In this document: positions 37,643 to 46,223 of the stretch, in pieces
How positions within the stretch are numbered: the stretch's first letter is position 1
Layout of the letters: the number at the start of each line of letters is the position of its first letter
Assembly (NCBI RefSeq): GCF_013035425.1
Contig: NZ_WQHX01000008.1
Location: forward strand, 186,001-250,000
Reading direction: 5' to 3'
Origin: Ruegeria arenilitoris
Lineage (GTDB): Bacteria; Pseudomonadota; Alphaproteobacteria; Rhodobacterales; Rhodobacteraceae
Length of the DNA: 64,000 nucleotides
Position numbers and translations under genes: made by a program
The notes under the pieces: model-generated
The model's database searches: none
Told to the model about the DNA's origin: nothing
What the model saw: only the letters and a program-made list of their open reading frames with translations

Positions 37643-38452
37643 ATGCCGGGTTTCGACATATTCGACACAATCGACACGTTACGCTCAAAAGGCGAAAGTT
37701 TCTGCGTTGCCACAGTATTGCGAACCGCGGACGTGACGTCGGCCAAGGCCGGGGCCAAGGCTGCAATAACTGGGACCGGCGAAATACTGGGGCATTTGGG
37801 CGGTGCTTGCGTGCAACGCGCTGTTCGCGCCTCTGCTGTCAAGGCGTTATCCAGCGGCGATCCGCAATTGATCCGCATTAAACCTTCTGACAAGGTGGTT
37901 TCCATGGCGGACCCGGACGGGGTACAGACCTTCAAAAGCGGATGCCCGTCGGGCGGAACTGTCGACTTGCTGGTTGAGCCGTATCAACATGCCCCCAAAT
38001 TGGTGATTTTTGGGGATACGCCAATTGCTTCGGCGCTTCGGGCTCATGCGACACTGGCCGGACTTTGGGTTTGCCTACCCAAAGGGACGGTTGGTGAAGC
38101 CTATTCTGAATTTGACCCAGACGACCTGCCTGCGCTGGGCATCCAGCCTCGTGATTTTGTTGTTGTCGCCTCGCAGGGCAAGGGTGATGCGGTTGCGTTA
38201 AAGTCTGCACTGCAATCACCTGCCAGAAGAGTTTCAATGGTGGCCAGCCGCCGCAAGGCACAGGTCTTGAGTGACAGGTTGATATCACAGGGGATGAACC
38301 CCGCCCGAGTCGAACAATTAAAGGCACCCGCGGGGCTTGATATTCACGCGGTTGATCCGCACGAAATCGCGTTGTCGATTTTGGCTGAGATCATTTTTTG
38401 GCGGAATGTCGACAAATCGGAGGAAGCATCACATGATGAAAAGACGGCTTGA
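37643..38452 (+). CDS. coxF: CoxF, XdhC family protein
   Basis: 269 residues from the ATG at 37643, preceded by AAAGGAG with five-base spacing; an in-frame GTG at 37628 overlaps coxE and is less likely. The XdhC N-terminal segment (SFCVATVLRTADVTSAKAGA) and a C-terminal Rossmann-like half (KLVIFGDTPIASALRAHATLAG) are present. XdhC-type proteins bind molybdenum cofactor and help sulfurate it before insertion into xanthine dehydrogenase relatives; here the target is CoxL. It ends the tightly spaced coxDEF group. Confidence 0.92.
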   Translation: MPGFDIFDTIDTLRSKGESFCVATVLRTADVTSAKAGAKAAITGTGEILGHLGGACVQRAVRASAVKALSSGDPQLIRIKPSDKVVSMADPDGVQTFKSGCPSGGTVDLLVEPYQHAPKLVIFGDTPIASALRAHATLAGLWVCLPKGTVGEAYSEFDPDDLPALGIQPRDFVVVASQGKGDAVALKSALQSPARRVSMVASRRKAQVLSDRLISQGMNPARVEQLKAPAGLDIHAVDPHEIALSILAEIIFWRNVDKSEEASHDEKTA

Positions 38453-38557
38453 ACCGCGGTGTAACCTCCAATTCAAACACCTCGAATTGATGGTGAAAGA
38501 AGCGGCGTAAGAGGCGCTTTGTGTCTACCTAAGATGTTGTTGAGAAAGGAAACCTAA

Positions 38558-39010
38558 ATGGAGCTGACTGACGAAATCCGCATATCCGCGCCGCGGGATG
38601 TGGTATATGCGGCCTTGAACGACCCGGATGTTCTGCGAGAATGTATTCCCGGCTGCGAGGAACTGACACAGGCTGCGCCCGATCAGCTCGAGGCTAAAGT
38701 GGTCCTTAAAATCGGTCCGGTAAAGGCGCGTTTCGCTGGCGAGGTGACCTTGGACACAACTAACGCACCGAACGGCTTCAGCCTGTCAGGCGAGGGCAAG
38801 GGTGGAGCGGCCGGATTTGCCAAGGGTGGCGCGGACGTAACCCTGACCGAGGACGGCGGCGAGACGGTTCTGACTTACACTGCAAAGGTTGATATCGGCG
38901 GAAAGATCGCCCAACTGGGCAGCCGATTGATTGCAGGAACTGCAAAGAAACTATCGGGCAAGTTCTTTACTAAGTTCGGCGAATTGGTATCCGAACAATC
39001 CACAGCTTGA
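38558..39010 (+). CDS. coxG: CoxG, SRPBCC-fold membrane-recruitment protein
   Basis: 150 residues of the CoxG/SRPBCC (START-like) fold: RDVVYAALNDPDVLRECIPGCEEL near the start and TLDTTNAPNGFSLSGEGKGG. CoxG is linked to anchoring CODH at the cytoplasmic membrane, and recent work on mycobacterial homologues ties it to quinone delivery to the enzyme. Usual CoxG proteins are about 205 residues with a C-terminal membrane anchor; this 150-residue version lacks that anchor. It is 105 bases after coxF with AAAGGA before the start, and a terminator follows. Confidence 0.9.
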   Translation: MELTDEIRISAPRDVVYAALNDPDVLRECIPGCEELTQAAPDQLEAKVVLKIGPVKARFAGEVTLDTTNAPNGFSLSGEGKGGAAGFAKGGADVTLTEDGGETVLTYTAKVDIGGKIAQLGSRLIAGTAKKLSGKFFTKFGELVSEQSTA

Positions 39011-39526
39011 AGCAGCGCAAAAATGAAAGTGGGGGCAAGCTATATTTGCCCCTTTCCTAGTTCGAAGGCGCTGCGCTAAGCGTACGAATTTTCCAAAAAA
39101 ACGACACTGGATTGCGGTGGATCTCCTCAGCACATCGAGTGCGATAAGGCGCTCTTTCATCAAAACACCGAGCCTGCCAGCGATATGATTGTAGCAGCTA
39201 CGCGCACGCAGGGTATCCGTGGCGGCCTGTCCGGATCGAGACAGATGATCTGTTGGCGACAGGCTGGCAAGTACTTCGAGCACCTGGGCAACTTCGGCAG
39301 TCGCAATCCGGTGATAGATATGCCGACCGCTGCGCAACGAAGACGTCAGACCGGCGTTTTCGAGCTTTTTAAGATGCGCGCTCGCTGTCTGCGGGCTGAC
39401 ATCCGCCGCGCATGCCAGTTCCTTGTTTGTAAACGCGCGCCCATCCATCAACTCACACAATATGCGGGAACGGCTGGGATCGGCCAGCGCCGCCCCAAAG
39501 ATATCCAGTCTCGGTTCGATTGCCAT
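38951..39526 (-). CDS. ArsR-family transcriptional regulator, C-terminus probably degraded
   Basis: The first 90 residues are a clear winged helix: LADPSRSRILCELMDGRAFTNKEL and VSPQTASAHLKKLENAGL. The next part (DTLRARSCYNHIAGRLGVLMKERLI) matches the conserved C-terminal extension of a group of roughly 220-residue ArsR proteins. After about residue 130 it no longer resembles them: the expected cysteine-rich CLDWSERR-like tail is absent, and the frame runs on through the cox terminator into the 3' end of coxG on the opposite strand, stopping at 38951. It may be a truncated gene whose original end was lost. It may still bind DNA. No metal-binding cysteine pair of classical ArsR is seen. Confidence 0.65.
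   Translation of the reverse strand: MAIEPRLDIFGAALADPSRSRILCELMDGRAFTNKELACAADVSPQTASAHLKKLENAGLTSSLRSGRHIYHRIATAEVAQVLEVLASLSPTDHLSRSGQAATDTLRARSCYNHIAGRLGVLMKERLIALDVLRRSTAIQCRFFGKFVRLAQRLRTRKGANIACPHFHFCAASSCGLFGYQFAELSKELAR
39025..39056 (+). terminator. Terminator of the cox cluster
   Basis: GGGGCAA pairs with TTGCCCC around a seven-base loop, with an extra GAAA/TTTC pairing at the base; TTTCCT follows. It lies 15 bases after the coxG stop and marks the end of the CO dehydrogenase operon. Confidence 0.75.
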
Positions 39527-39626
39527 GTCGCCAGACTAGAGGCAGAATGCAAACCGAGCTAGCATGAAAGGTTCGATGACGGGCGAAGTGAGATGCAAAA
39601 GCAGACGTCGACCCAATGGCAGCAAA

Positions 39627-39691
39627 GTCCGCAAAGCGGACGATCATGCCTAGTGCAGCGAACGACCGCTTCGAGCCCGAAGCCGTCATCC
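39627..39691. repeat. Dispersed intergenic repeat, copy 1
   Basis: Contains GTCCGCAAAGCGGACGATC then GCAGCGAACGACCGCTTCGAGCCCGAAGCCGTC (split here for reading). The second part is a partly palindromic block, recurring in degenerate form at 41239, 42818, 44631, 46477, 56694 and 58039. It lies between the ArsR gene and the DUF2182 gene. Confidence 0.7.
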
Positions 39692-39741
39692 TGCTCAACT
39701 AGATTGCACGGTACGCTTCCGTTGTCGGAGGGCTCAAAACG

Positions 39742-40545
39742 TCATGCCAAGGCAAGCGCCAGTCCCCCGAGGATCAGCGCGACTGCAGAAAGCATGGACA
39801 ACCACGGAAGCCCGGTGGCGAGTTTTTCTATTCCGACGAAAATTGCGAGCGCGGCGATCCAAAGCAGGTTCATCACTCCACCGACGAAAAGAAGCGCCAT
39901 TAGAACCCAGCAGCACCCAAGGCAGAACCACCCGTTCTGCATCCCCATGCGAAGAGCCCCCCAGCCCCCTGATTTCCAATTGTGAATGAAGAAAATCACC
40001 GGATGCTGACAATGCCGCAGACACGCCTGCTTGAGAGGGGACACTTGGTAAAGTCCAGCCAGCACAAGCAGCGCTCCTGCAAGCGGCGCTTGAGTGATTT
40101 CCATCATCCCGCTCATCTGCCCAATTGAAACAAGGGACCACTGCACAGCAGTTGATACGAGACTGAAGAAACCCCAAACCAACTGGTACCCGGCAAGGAA
40201 AATGGAGACAGCAGCGTATGGCTTATTCGCGTTTTTGTTTTTCCTTGCAAGTGCAGCATAGAACATCACCGTGGGAGCCGCGCTTGGCACCATCATAGCA
40301 ATCATCATGACCCACCACATCAGGAAGACCATTAACGCATAACCAGGTGTCCATTCTGCGGATGCCATCATCATGCCCGGCATTTCAATAGCCATCTGTG
40401 TCATAGTAATAGCCGACATGGGCATGCCGACCCCGAGCAGGGTATAAATCGCAGCGAGAACAACGACAGAAGAAAGACCTGCTATCACTATTAGCCGGTC
40501 TCGCTTCAAGCTGCGCTCTAGCGCAGTTCCAGTTGCTGTGGTCAC
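39742..40545 (-). CDS. DUF2182 integral membrane protein
   Basis: About 267 residues from a GTG at 40545, just after the DUF1326 stop; the open frame extends to 40662 but would overlap the DUF1326 gene by about 100 bases. Several methionine-rich helices are typical (MWWVMMIAMMVPSAAPTVMFY near residue 75), as are the cysteine segments LRHCQHPVIFF and FCLGCCWVLM. The family is annotated as a predicted metal-binding membrane protein; function is unknown. The conserved linkage with DUF1326 suggests they act together. Confidence 0.85.
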   Translation of the reverse strand: MTTATGTALERSLKRDRLIVIAGLSSVVVLAAIYTLLGVGMPMSAITMTQMAIEMPGMMMASAEWTPGYALMVFLMWWVMMIAMMVPSAAPTVMFYAALARKNKNANKPYAAVSIFLAGYQLVWGFFSLVSTAVQWSLVSIGQMSGMMEITQAPLAGALLVLAGLYQVSPLKQACLRHCQHPVIFFIHNWKSGGWGALRMGMQNGWFCLGCCWVLMALLFVGGVMNLLWIAALAIFVGIEKLATGLPWLSMLSAVALILGGLALALA

Positions 40546-40558
40546 AGTGCGCGTAGAG

Positions 40559-41173
40559 TTAGGCCGACCAGGCGAACGGGGCGAAATGTCCGTTCCTGGA
40601 GCCAGTGGAATCGTCCCATTCAACTCCGAAGGCATTGAACTTACTCTTTGTAGCCCGCGCAAGTGCGAGCGTTGTTGTTACCGGATGTGGGACATTATCG
40701 ATCTTGATTGGGCCACCATTCGGAAGCGCGCTGTTGACAGCTTCGACCTCCTGCTGAACCAACTCACCAGCTGTCACGGATATCTTGTCTCCTTCGGACA
40801 CGAAACTGATCGGTCGTTTCTCGACACCCGCAACTTCGCCGACCAAGGGCCCTAGCGCCTCCATCGGACCACCCGCAGCTCCAGTGGCGATATCGCCGAT
40901 CGCTGCAGTTTGTGCATCACTGGCGTTCTCATCGACAATCAAACCGACTTTGATGTTTCCTTCGGACATCGCGCTCGGTGCGTGAAGCAAGACGATGAAG
41001 GACAAACCGTCTAGCGAAATACCGTCCTTTTCCCCTTTAAGAATTTTCATCGCAATCGCTGCCTTGCAATCACCCTCGGTGGGCGTCGCGGTCAGATTTG
41101 TCGTAATGCATGGGCACAAGAAATCGCAGTTGCAAGTTTCCATGTACTCGCCTTCGATATGCCAGCCAGCCAT
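40559..41173 (-). CDS. DUF1326 domain-containing protein
   Basis: 204 residues from the ATG at 41173, with GGAGG seven bases upstream. The N-terminal METCNCDFLCPC carries four cysteines in the pattern typical of the family, and the PLVGEVAGVEKRPISF segment is conserved. No signal peptide is seen. DUF1326 proteins are found next to DUF2182 membrane proteins across Proteobacteria and Actinobacteria; the cysteine cluster and methionine-rich partner suggest metal or thiol chemistry, but no activity is known. Confidence 0.87.
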   Translation of the reverse strand: MAGWHIEGEYMETCNCDFLCPCITTNLTATPTEGDCKAAIAMKILKGEKDGISLDGLSFIVLLHAPSAMSEGNIKVGLIVDENASDAQTAAIGDIATGAAGGPMEALGPLVGEVAGVEKRPISFVSEGDKISVTAGELVQQEVEAVNSALPNGGPIKIDNVPHPVTTTLALARATKSKFNAFGVEWDDSTGSRNGHFAPFAWSA

Positions 41174-41238
41174 AATCAATCCTCCCTGAATATTGAGAGT
41201 ATGTCACAACTTTTGACTTCACGCACCTTTGGCAATCA

Positions 41239-41264
41239 ATGACCGCTAAGTCCGCGAAGCCGAC
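41239..41264. repeat. Dispersed intergenic repeat, short copy 2
   Basis: ATGACCGCTAAGTCCGCGAAGCC resembles the core of the repeat family (ATGACCGCT... followed by ...GAAGC). It is shorter and more degenerate than the other copies, so membership is tentative. Confidence 0.4.
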
Positions 41265-41391
41265 GTTTCAAAGTGATATCTTCGAAGATCTGCTTAGGGT
41301 TGCGAGCACCTTGGGAAAATTGAATTTGAGGTGTCCTTGAAGTGAATTAGACTACGAACTACGTCTTCCGATAACTCATTATGAGGACATC

Positions 41392-42627
41392 ATGGCAGCC
41401 CCACTAATCCAAAACTGGGAACTGACCACCGCCATAAAAGACTTAGCTGATTGGCTGGTTCAACAGGGTTTGGAGAATGCGCCGGTTGAAATCTGGCTTG
41501 AAGCATTCTGCAACCGTCTTGTTTCAGCAGGAATTCCACTTCAAAGAGCAAACATTACTGTGCGCGCTCATCATCCCGAGATTGGGACAGTAGCTTTTCG
41601 CTGGCACAGAGATGGAGGAAATGAGCGACAAGACTTTGTTCGAAGAACGGATGCGCCGGAAGAATACATTCTAAGCCCGATTTACTATCTTTTAGCAAAC
41701 AACTTTGAAGAGATCAGACAAGACCTGACAGTCGAAGAACCTAAGCTTAACTTTCCAATCTTTGACGAACTTCGCGAACGCGGTGCAACAGATTACTTCG
41801 CTGTTAAACGTTTCTTCCTTATTCAGGATAATGCTACGCCCGTGGATCCAATGCAGGCCGAGGAAGGGGCCATTATCTCGTTGACAACCGACGCAAGGGG
41901 TGGCTTTACAAGTCAGCAACTTGACGGTTTGCGTGAGTTGATTTCGCCACTTTGCCTGACGCTGAAGTGTGGGGCAAACAGACTCATGGCTGAAGACATT
42001 ACTGCCGCTTATTTGGGCAGAGACGCCAGCAGGCGCGTTCTTTCCGGGGACATCACCCGAGGTTCATCCGAAATGATTTCAGCCGTAATTTGGTATTTTG
42101 ATTTGCAAGGATTTACAAAACTATCGGAGGCGCTTCCAGGAAATTCTATAATAGAATTGCTAAACGATTATTTCGCAGAAGCCGTCGACATAGTCGAACG
42201 CCATGGCGGAAACGTTCTGAAATTCATGGGAGATGGTATGCTTGCGATCTTCGATATTGATCAGGTTCCGGACGCTCGCAGAGTCGCGATTCACGCGGCG
42301 ATTGAGTTGCGAGATACCTTCGATAAACTCAACAAACGACGAAAAGTGGACGGTTTAGCAACGACAGGCTTCACTCTTGCGCTGCACGCTGGCGATGTAC
42401 TGTATGGCAACATTGGCGGCAGGTCTCGTTTGGACTTCACAGTGGTCGGCCCGACAGTCAATACAACCTCCCGAATTCTTGGCATGTGCAGCGCACTAGA
42501 TCAGAACATTATTATTTCTAACAAGGTGGCAGAGGACTTAGTGAAATCCATCCCAAATCTTGTTTCGCTGGGGCAATACAGATTGCGCGGTGTTGCTGAA
42601 AGACAGGAGCTGTTTACAATAGATTGA
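41392..42627 (+). CDS. Class III adenylate/guanylate cyclase
   Basis: 411 residues. The C-terminal catalytic domain (about 215-405) has both metal-binding aspartates: YFDLQGFTKLSEAL and FMGDGMLAIFD, with Lys in LKFMGDG as expected for ATP-specific enzymes, and LDFTVVGPTVNTTSRI containing the transition-state Asn. The N-terminal 200 residues are cytoplasmic, without membrane helices; they look like the GAF-like region found in many alphaproteobacterial cyclases of this length, but I cannot assign a ligand. GAGGA precedes the ATG. It stands alone, so its input signal is open. cAMP is the likely product. Confidence 0.87.
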   Translation: MAAPLIQNWELTTAIKDLADWLVQQGLENAPVEIWLEAFCNRLVSAGIPLQRANITVRAHHPEIGTVAFRWHRDGGNERQDFVRRTDAPEEYILSPIYYLLANNFEEIRQDLTVEEPKLNFPIFDELRERGATDYFAVKRFFLIQDNATPVDPMQAEEGAIISLTTDARGGFTSQQLDGLRELISPLCLTLKCGANRLMAEDITAAYLGRDASRRVLSGDITRGSSEMISAVIWYFDLQGFTKLSEALPGNSIIELLNDYFAEAVDIVERHGGNVLKFMGDGMLAIFDIDQVPDARRVAIHAAIELRDTFDKLNKRRKVDGLATTGFTLALHAGDVLYGNIGGRSRLDFTVVGPTVNTTSRILGMCSALDQNIIISNKVAEDLVKSIPNLVSLGQYRLRGVAERQELFTID

Positions 42628-42936
42628 ACGCGAATTGAAAAGCGTCATCGACGCTGAACAGACTTGCACTTGTCCTCTGATACTTCACGAAGGTCTTGTT
42701 AGAAGAACTTGGGTTGAACGGGCCGAGCGCTAGAGCTGGCTTCAACTTCCAAAGTGGCCATTTATGTGCATCAGGCCAGGTACAGAGATCATCCGAACAA
42801 GGTCTATTCTTCTGCTACAGCGGTCGTTCGCACCAACTGCAGCGAATGACCGCTCCGAGCCAAAAGCGGACATCACAAGCCCAAATATAAGCTTAACCCA
42901 CCCCGTTGCTGTCCGCAGAACACTTATTTGATTAAA
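42628..42936. repeat. Intergenic gap holding repeat copy 3 (42818-42873)
   Basis: The gap has no gene. CAGCGGTCGTTCGC is followed by GCAGCGAATGACCGCTCCG and AAAAGCGGACATC; the two halves GCGGTC and GACCGC can pair. It is one of the clearer copies of the dispersed repeat. Confidence 0.65.
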
Positions 42937-43758
42937 TTACGCCGTAGCTGAAACTATGGCAGCAGGAATTGGCACTCTCCAGGGAGCGACTGAACCAAAT
43001 TCCACCTGAACAGCCTTGGCTATCGCAGCCCTAATCGCAGAAGCATTTTCGGCAGGCTGTGATCTAAGCAAAAGCGCACCTCTTACGGTGCCGTCGTGAA
43101 AATAGTCAAAGGGAGTGGCGGGGTCTGAAACTTCCCAAACGCTACTTGAAGATCGCATATGAGGTTCAGTAAATCCGGCTGCAATCAAAATCGGATATGC
43201 GTATTCAGGGTTTGCGAAAGCATGAAGAGGTGGCCCAGGAGGCAAAGAAACGTCTTTACTCCCAAATCTTTCAATGGCTCCAAAAACTATTCGGAATGCG
43301 GCTGATGTCTCAGGAGATTCCCATACTGAGTAAACAAAGCGGCCACCTGGTTTCAGTACTCGTTTCGCCTCCTTTATTGCGGCTTCGGCATTTGGGATGT
43401 GAAGAATGCCGAACCCCATTGTGACAGCATCGAACGAATTGTCTGCGAAAGGCAAAGTGGTTGCATCACCTTCTACAAAATCCACCATCGGCACTTCCCG
43501 ACGTGCAATTTCGAGCATCGCTGGAGAGAAATCTAAACCGATAACTTCAGCCCCGGCAGTTGCGAGCCCCTTCGCAACAATTCCCTGGCCACAACAAACA
43601 TCAAGCGCAACGGAACCGTTCGTTACAAGTGAGGTTTCCACAATGTCAGCGACGCATTGTTCTGCCGCCGAGGCAAACCCCTCTCCATAGGCTTTTGCCG
43701 TTTGTGGCTCTGACCAGCCCTTTAACTCGGCCTTGCCGAACTCAGCAAAATTTTCCAT
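42937..43758 (-). CDS. Class I SAM-dependent methyltransferase (UbiE-like)
   Basis: 273 residues. Motif I is ALDVCCGQGIVAKGLA (near residues 51-66), followed by the acidic VIGLDFSP, DATTLPFADNSFDAV and LKPGGRFVYSVW. This is the ubiquinone/menaquinone methyltransferase-like subclass that acts on small molecules. The start has GGAG six bases upstream. The first 40 residues (LKGWSEPQTAKAYGEGF) resemble those of arsenite or phosphatidylethanolamine methyltransferase relatives, but there is no diagnostic cysteine set. The gene lies alone between repeat-bearing gaps. Confidence 0.83.
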   Translation of the reverse strand: MENFAEFGKAELKGWSEPQTAKAYGEGFASAAEQCVADIVETSLVTNGSVALDVCCGQGIVAKGLATAGAEVIGLDFSPAMLEIARREVPMVDFVEGDATTLPFADNSFDAVTMGFGILHIPNAEAAIKEAKRVLKPGGRFVYSVWESPETSAAFRIVFGAIERFGSKDVSLPPGPPLHAFANPEYAYPILIAAGFTEPHMRSSSSVWEVSDPATPFDYFHDGTVRGALLLRSQPAENASAIRAAIAKAVQVEFGSVAPWRVPIPAAIVSATA

Positions 43759-43914
43759 TTCAATCTCCAGTCGCCATCGAGGGAGACGCTAACATCAGAA
43801 AAACTCAAAATCTAATCTTCCGTTAAGGCGCGACTGATCCTAGTGCAGCAAAGACATTGACGAGAATAGACGAACGCATACCGATCAGAATGTGCGTCGC
43901 CCAAGGTCGAGCAC

Positions 43915-44550
43915 TCACGAAGTGACTTCATAAGCGAATATTCGGGCAATCACGTGAGGTTCGCTGATCGTAAACGGTCTGAAAGCTTCGCTCTTCTCAG
44001 AAAGCTTCCAGAGCCCATCGGACTCAAGCCTATCCATTTTCTCACGAAAGCCGTGATGCTCATATATGTCGTCACGAACGTTGAAGACGATATGGCCACC
44101 CCGCCTCACGACGCGGATTAATTCATCAAAGCTGGAATGCGGAGCATGTCCTTCGGTGAATACGCCAGTAACGATGGCCCCAGAAAAGGTGTCGGACGCG
44201 AAATCAAGTGCCTCGCCCATCACCATTCGGTACAACTCGGAGAAAACGCCTGTTTCGCGCGCTTTGTTAAGCATTGCGTTCGACAGATCGATTCCCACTA
44301 GATCGCGGTAACCAAGAATATGAAGGTTCTCCGAAGCCAAACCAGTTCCGCAACCCGCATCAAGAACTTTGCCGCCGGTTGGAACCCACCTTGCAAAAAA
44401 CGCCGTAGCAAGAACAGGCAGTCGGAATCCCATTGCCGCGTTGTCAGCATCGTATGTTTCGGCCCATTCGTCATACTGGGATTCAAGAGCATCATTCCCG
44501 CGAACGGCAAAAGCAGACGACAAGTTGTTGCTGGCTTCTCGGTCGGGCAT
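43915..44550 (-). CDS. Class I SAM-dependent methyltransferase
   Basis: 211 residues. ESQYDEWAETYDADNAAMGF is the usual N-terminus of the Williams-Beuren-region (WBSCR27-like) methyltransferases; motif I is KVLDAGCGTGLASENL (near residue 61), then LVGIDLSNAML and a late VRRGGHIVFNVRDDIYE. The substrate is unknown. AGGTGAG precedes the ATG. It is the second independent methyltransferase in this 1.6 kb but has only about 156 bases between it and the first, with no operon overlap. Confidence 0.83.
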   Translation of the reverse strand: MPDREASNNLSSAFAVRGNDALESQYDEWAETYDADNAAMGFRLPVLATAFFARWVPTGGKVLDAGCGTGLASENLHILGYRDLVGIDLSNAMLNKARETGVFSELYRMVMGEALDFASDTFSGAIVTGVFTEGHAPHSSFDELIRVVRRGGHIVFNVRDDIYEHHGFREKMDRLESDGLWKLSEKSEAFRPFTISEPHVIARIFAYEVTS

Positions 44551-44630
44551 TCATCTCACCTATCTCGTCGTGGGTAGCAACCTAGCCTGTTCATTGATTA
44601 AGCGGAAGCGGCCTTAAGCTAGCGTCTGTT

Positions 44631-44697
44631 TTGTCCGCACAGTAGACGTTCACGCCGAGTGCAGCGAATGACCGCTTTGAGCCCGGAGCCGTCGTTC
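44631..44697. repeat. Dispersed intergenic repeat, copy 4
   Basis: TTGTCCGCACAGTAGACGTTC is followed by GTGCAGCGAATGACCGCTTT, GAGCCCGGAGCC and GTCGTTC. This copy shows the full two-part layout: a TTGTCCGCA box, then the palindromic ATGACCGCT block. Confidence 0.75.
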
Positions 44698-44813
44698 TAT
44701 TTCAGTTAAACTGGCGTGCTTTCTACGAAACAGCCATAGACAAAGACCGCTTGAGCGAACGTGCGGTCTTTGATTGTATCGGACCAGAAAGCTCAATGCT
44801 TCCACATTTCCGG

Positions 44814-46223
44814 TTACGCGAAACTGAGCACACTTCCGTCCGCATCATAAAATGCTAGAAGCGGATCGGCAGATTCCAGATCGACGCCATCTGCTAGTGC
44901 ATTTTGACTGCTGGCACCTTCGAAAGCATCGGTCACGTCATATCCGATATCCTCAAGCGCCATCAGCGACCAATCCGAAAGATACATGTCGCTGGCGTTG
45001 GAGTTCAGATATCCAGTCATCAACTCGCCATCGTATTCAAATTCATCCCAATGGGCTAACGCCGTTCCACTGCCGCCGTCAGTTTCGACAACGAGCTGGT
45101 CCGGCATTGACGCATCTTTTTCAGCGAGGTACTCGGCCGTTCCTGCGGCACCGTTGTAAACAGCGGTCGAAGTGACTTCCACAATGTCGTCACGCGGATT
45201 TCTGGTTTCTTCCCCAGCAATCCAGTTCACTGTCTCCGTTACCGTAACGAGGTCCGGATAGAAATTGTCCCATAGCGAACCGAAGCCCAATACATGGATC
45301 ATTTCGTGCAGAATCGTATCGTCCCATGTGCCATCTGAAAGCAGCGAGGCTGCATCGGCGCTATCGAACTCCATAACACCAACAACGGTCGTGTACTCAT
45401 CTTCTGTGCCACCTTCGCGCACAGAGTAGGCACCAGCCCGGCCAAGTATACCGCCTTCTTGGTCAATTTCAGGTAGGCGCGCTTCGATCAGAACATCGTC
45501 GACAGTAAACAAATCCGTGCTGAACGTATTGAAGGATTCTGCGTCATCGCGCAGTCCGCTCACTATGACGGAGCTCAGGAAATCCGCAGCGGCCGCGAAA
45601 GCGTCCATATAGACAGAAGACCACTCGCCGTAGAACTGAATGTTAATATTGAAGTAATCGAATTCACCAGTGTCCTGCTGACCGCTGGTATAGGTCGCGT
45701 ACAGAGTGTTTGAGGTGCTGTCGCCTCCATTGTTGTCACCGCCGCCCCTGTTCGGGCCTTTACCCGCAGGAGGACCAACGTTGCTGTATTCGAAACCGGG
45801 CGTCGCCGCCGTTGCTATTTCTCCACCGCTCCAGGCTCCGTACAGATCTTCATCTTGGTGATGCTCTTCACTGTCGTGATCATGATCGTATCCACCGGGC
45901 ATCAGGATCGCGTTCGCGAGCTCCGTCTCGCCTGCTGCCGATCGGAAATTTACGCCGCGCGTTGACGCACCGCTCAGAAGGTCAACGGTCAAGCCCAGCA
46001 TTCCCTGCGCTTTATAGCTGACTGCATCGAAAATTTCTGTTGCGTCGGCCATCGGTGTGTTATCTGTCGGTGACTGCTCGCTAAGCTCGTCAAACAGGGA
46101 TGCCAGAATTTCTGCTGGGTCTACCATCGGTGTGCTGCCCGTCGGTGGCAGCTCGCCAAACAGAGATTCCAGAATGTCTATTTCTTCGCCGAATACATCA
46201 GGCAGTTTTGGGATGTATCGCAT
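44814..46223 (-). CDS. Leishmanolysin-like (M8) zinc metallopeptidase
   Basis: 469 residues. The zinc motif HEMIHVLGFGSLW (HExxHxxG, about residues 308-320) is followed some 95 residues later by AHWDEFEYDGELMTGYL, which supplies the third His and the Met-turn as in leishmanolysin. WSLMALEDIGYDVTD also matches the family. There is no N-terminal signal peptide. Residues 5-55 hold an imperfect repeat (ILESLFGELPPTGSTPM and ILASLFDELSEQSPTDNTPM), and an Asp/His cluster DHDHDSEEHH may bind metal. Export by a type I or other signal-less route is inferred because this family acts outside cells. GGAGG precedes the start. Confidence 0.85.
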   Translation of the reverse strand: MRYIPKLPDVFGEEIDILESLFGELPPTGSTPMVDPAEILASLFDELSEQSPTDNTPMADATEIFDAVSYKAQGMLGLTVDLLSGASTRGVNFRSAAGETELANAILMPGGYDHDHDSEEHHQDEDLYGAWSGGEIATAATPGFEYSNVGPPAGKGPNRGGGDNNGGDSTSNTLYATYTSGQQDTGEFDYFNINIQFYGEWSSVYMDAFAAAADFLSSVIVSGLRDDAESFNTFSTDLFTVDDVLIEARLPEIDQEGGILGRAGAYSVREGGTEDEYTTVVGVMEFDSADAASLLSDGTWDDTILHEMIHVLGFGSLWDNFYPDLVTVTETVNWIAGEETRNPRDDIVEVTSTAVYNGAAGTAEYLAEKDASMPDQLVVETDGGSGTALAHWDEFEYDGELMTGYLNSNASDMYLSDWSLMALEDIGYDVTDAFEGASSQNALADGVDLESADPLLAFYDADGSVLSFA

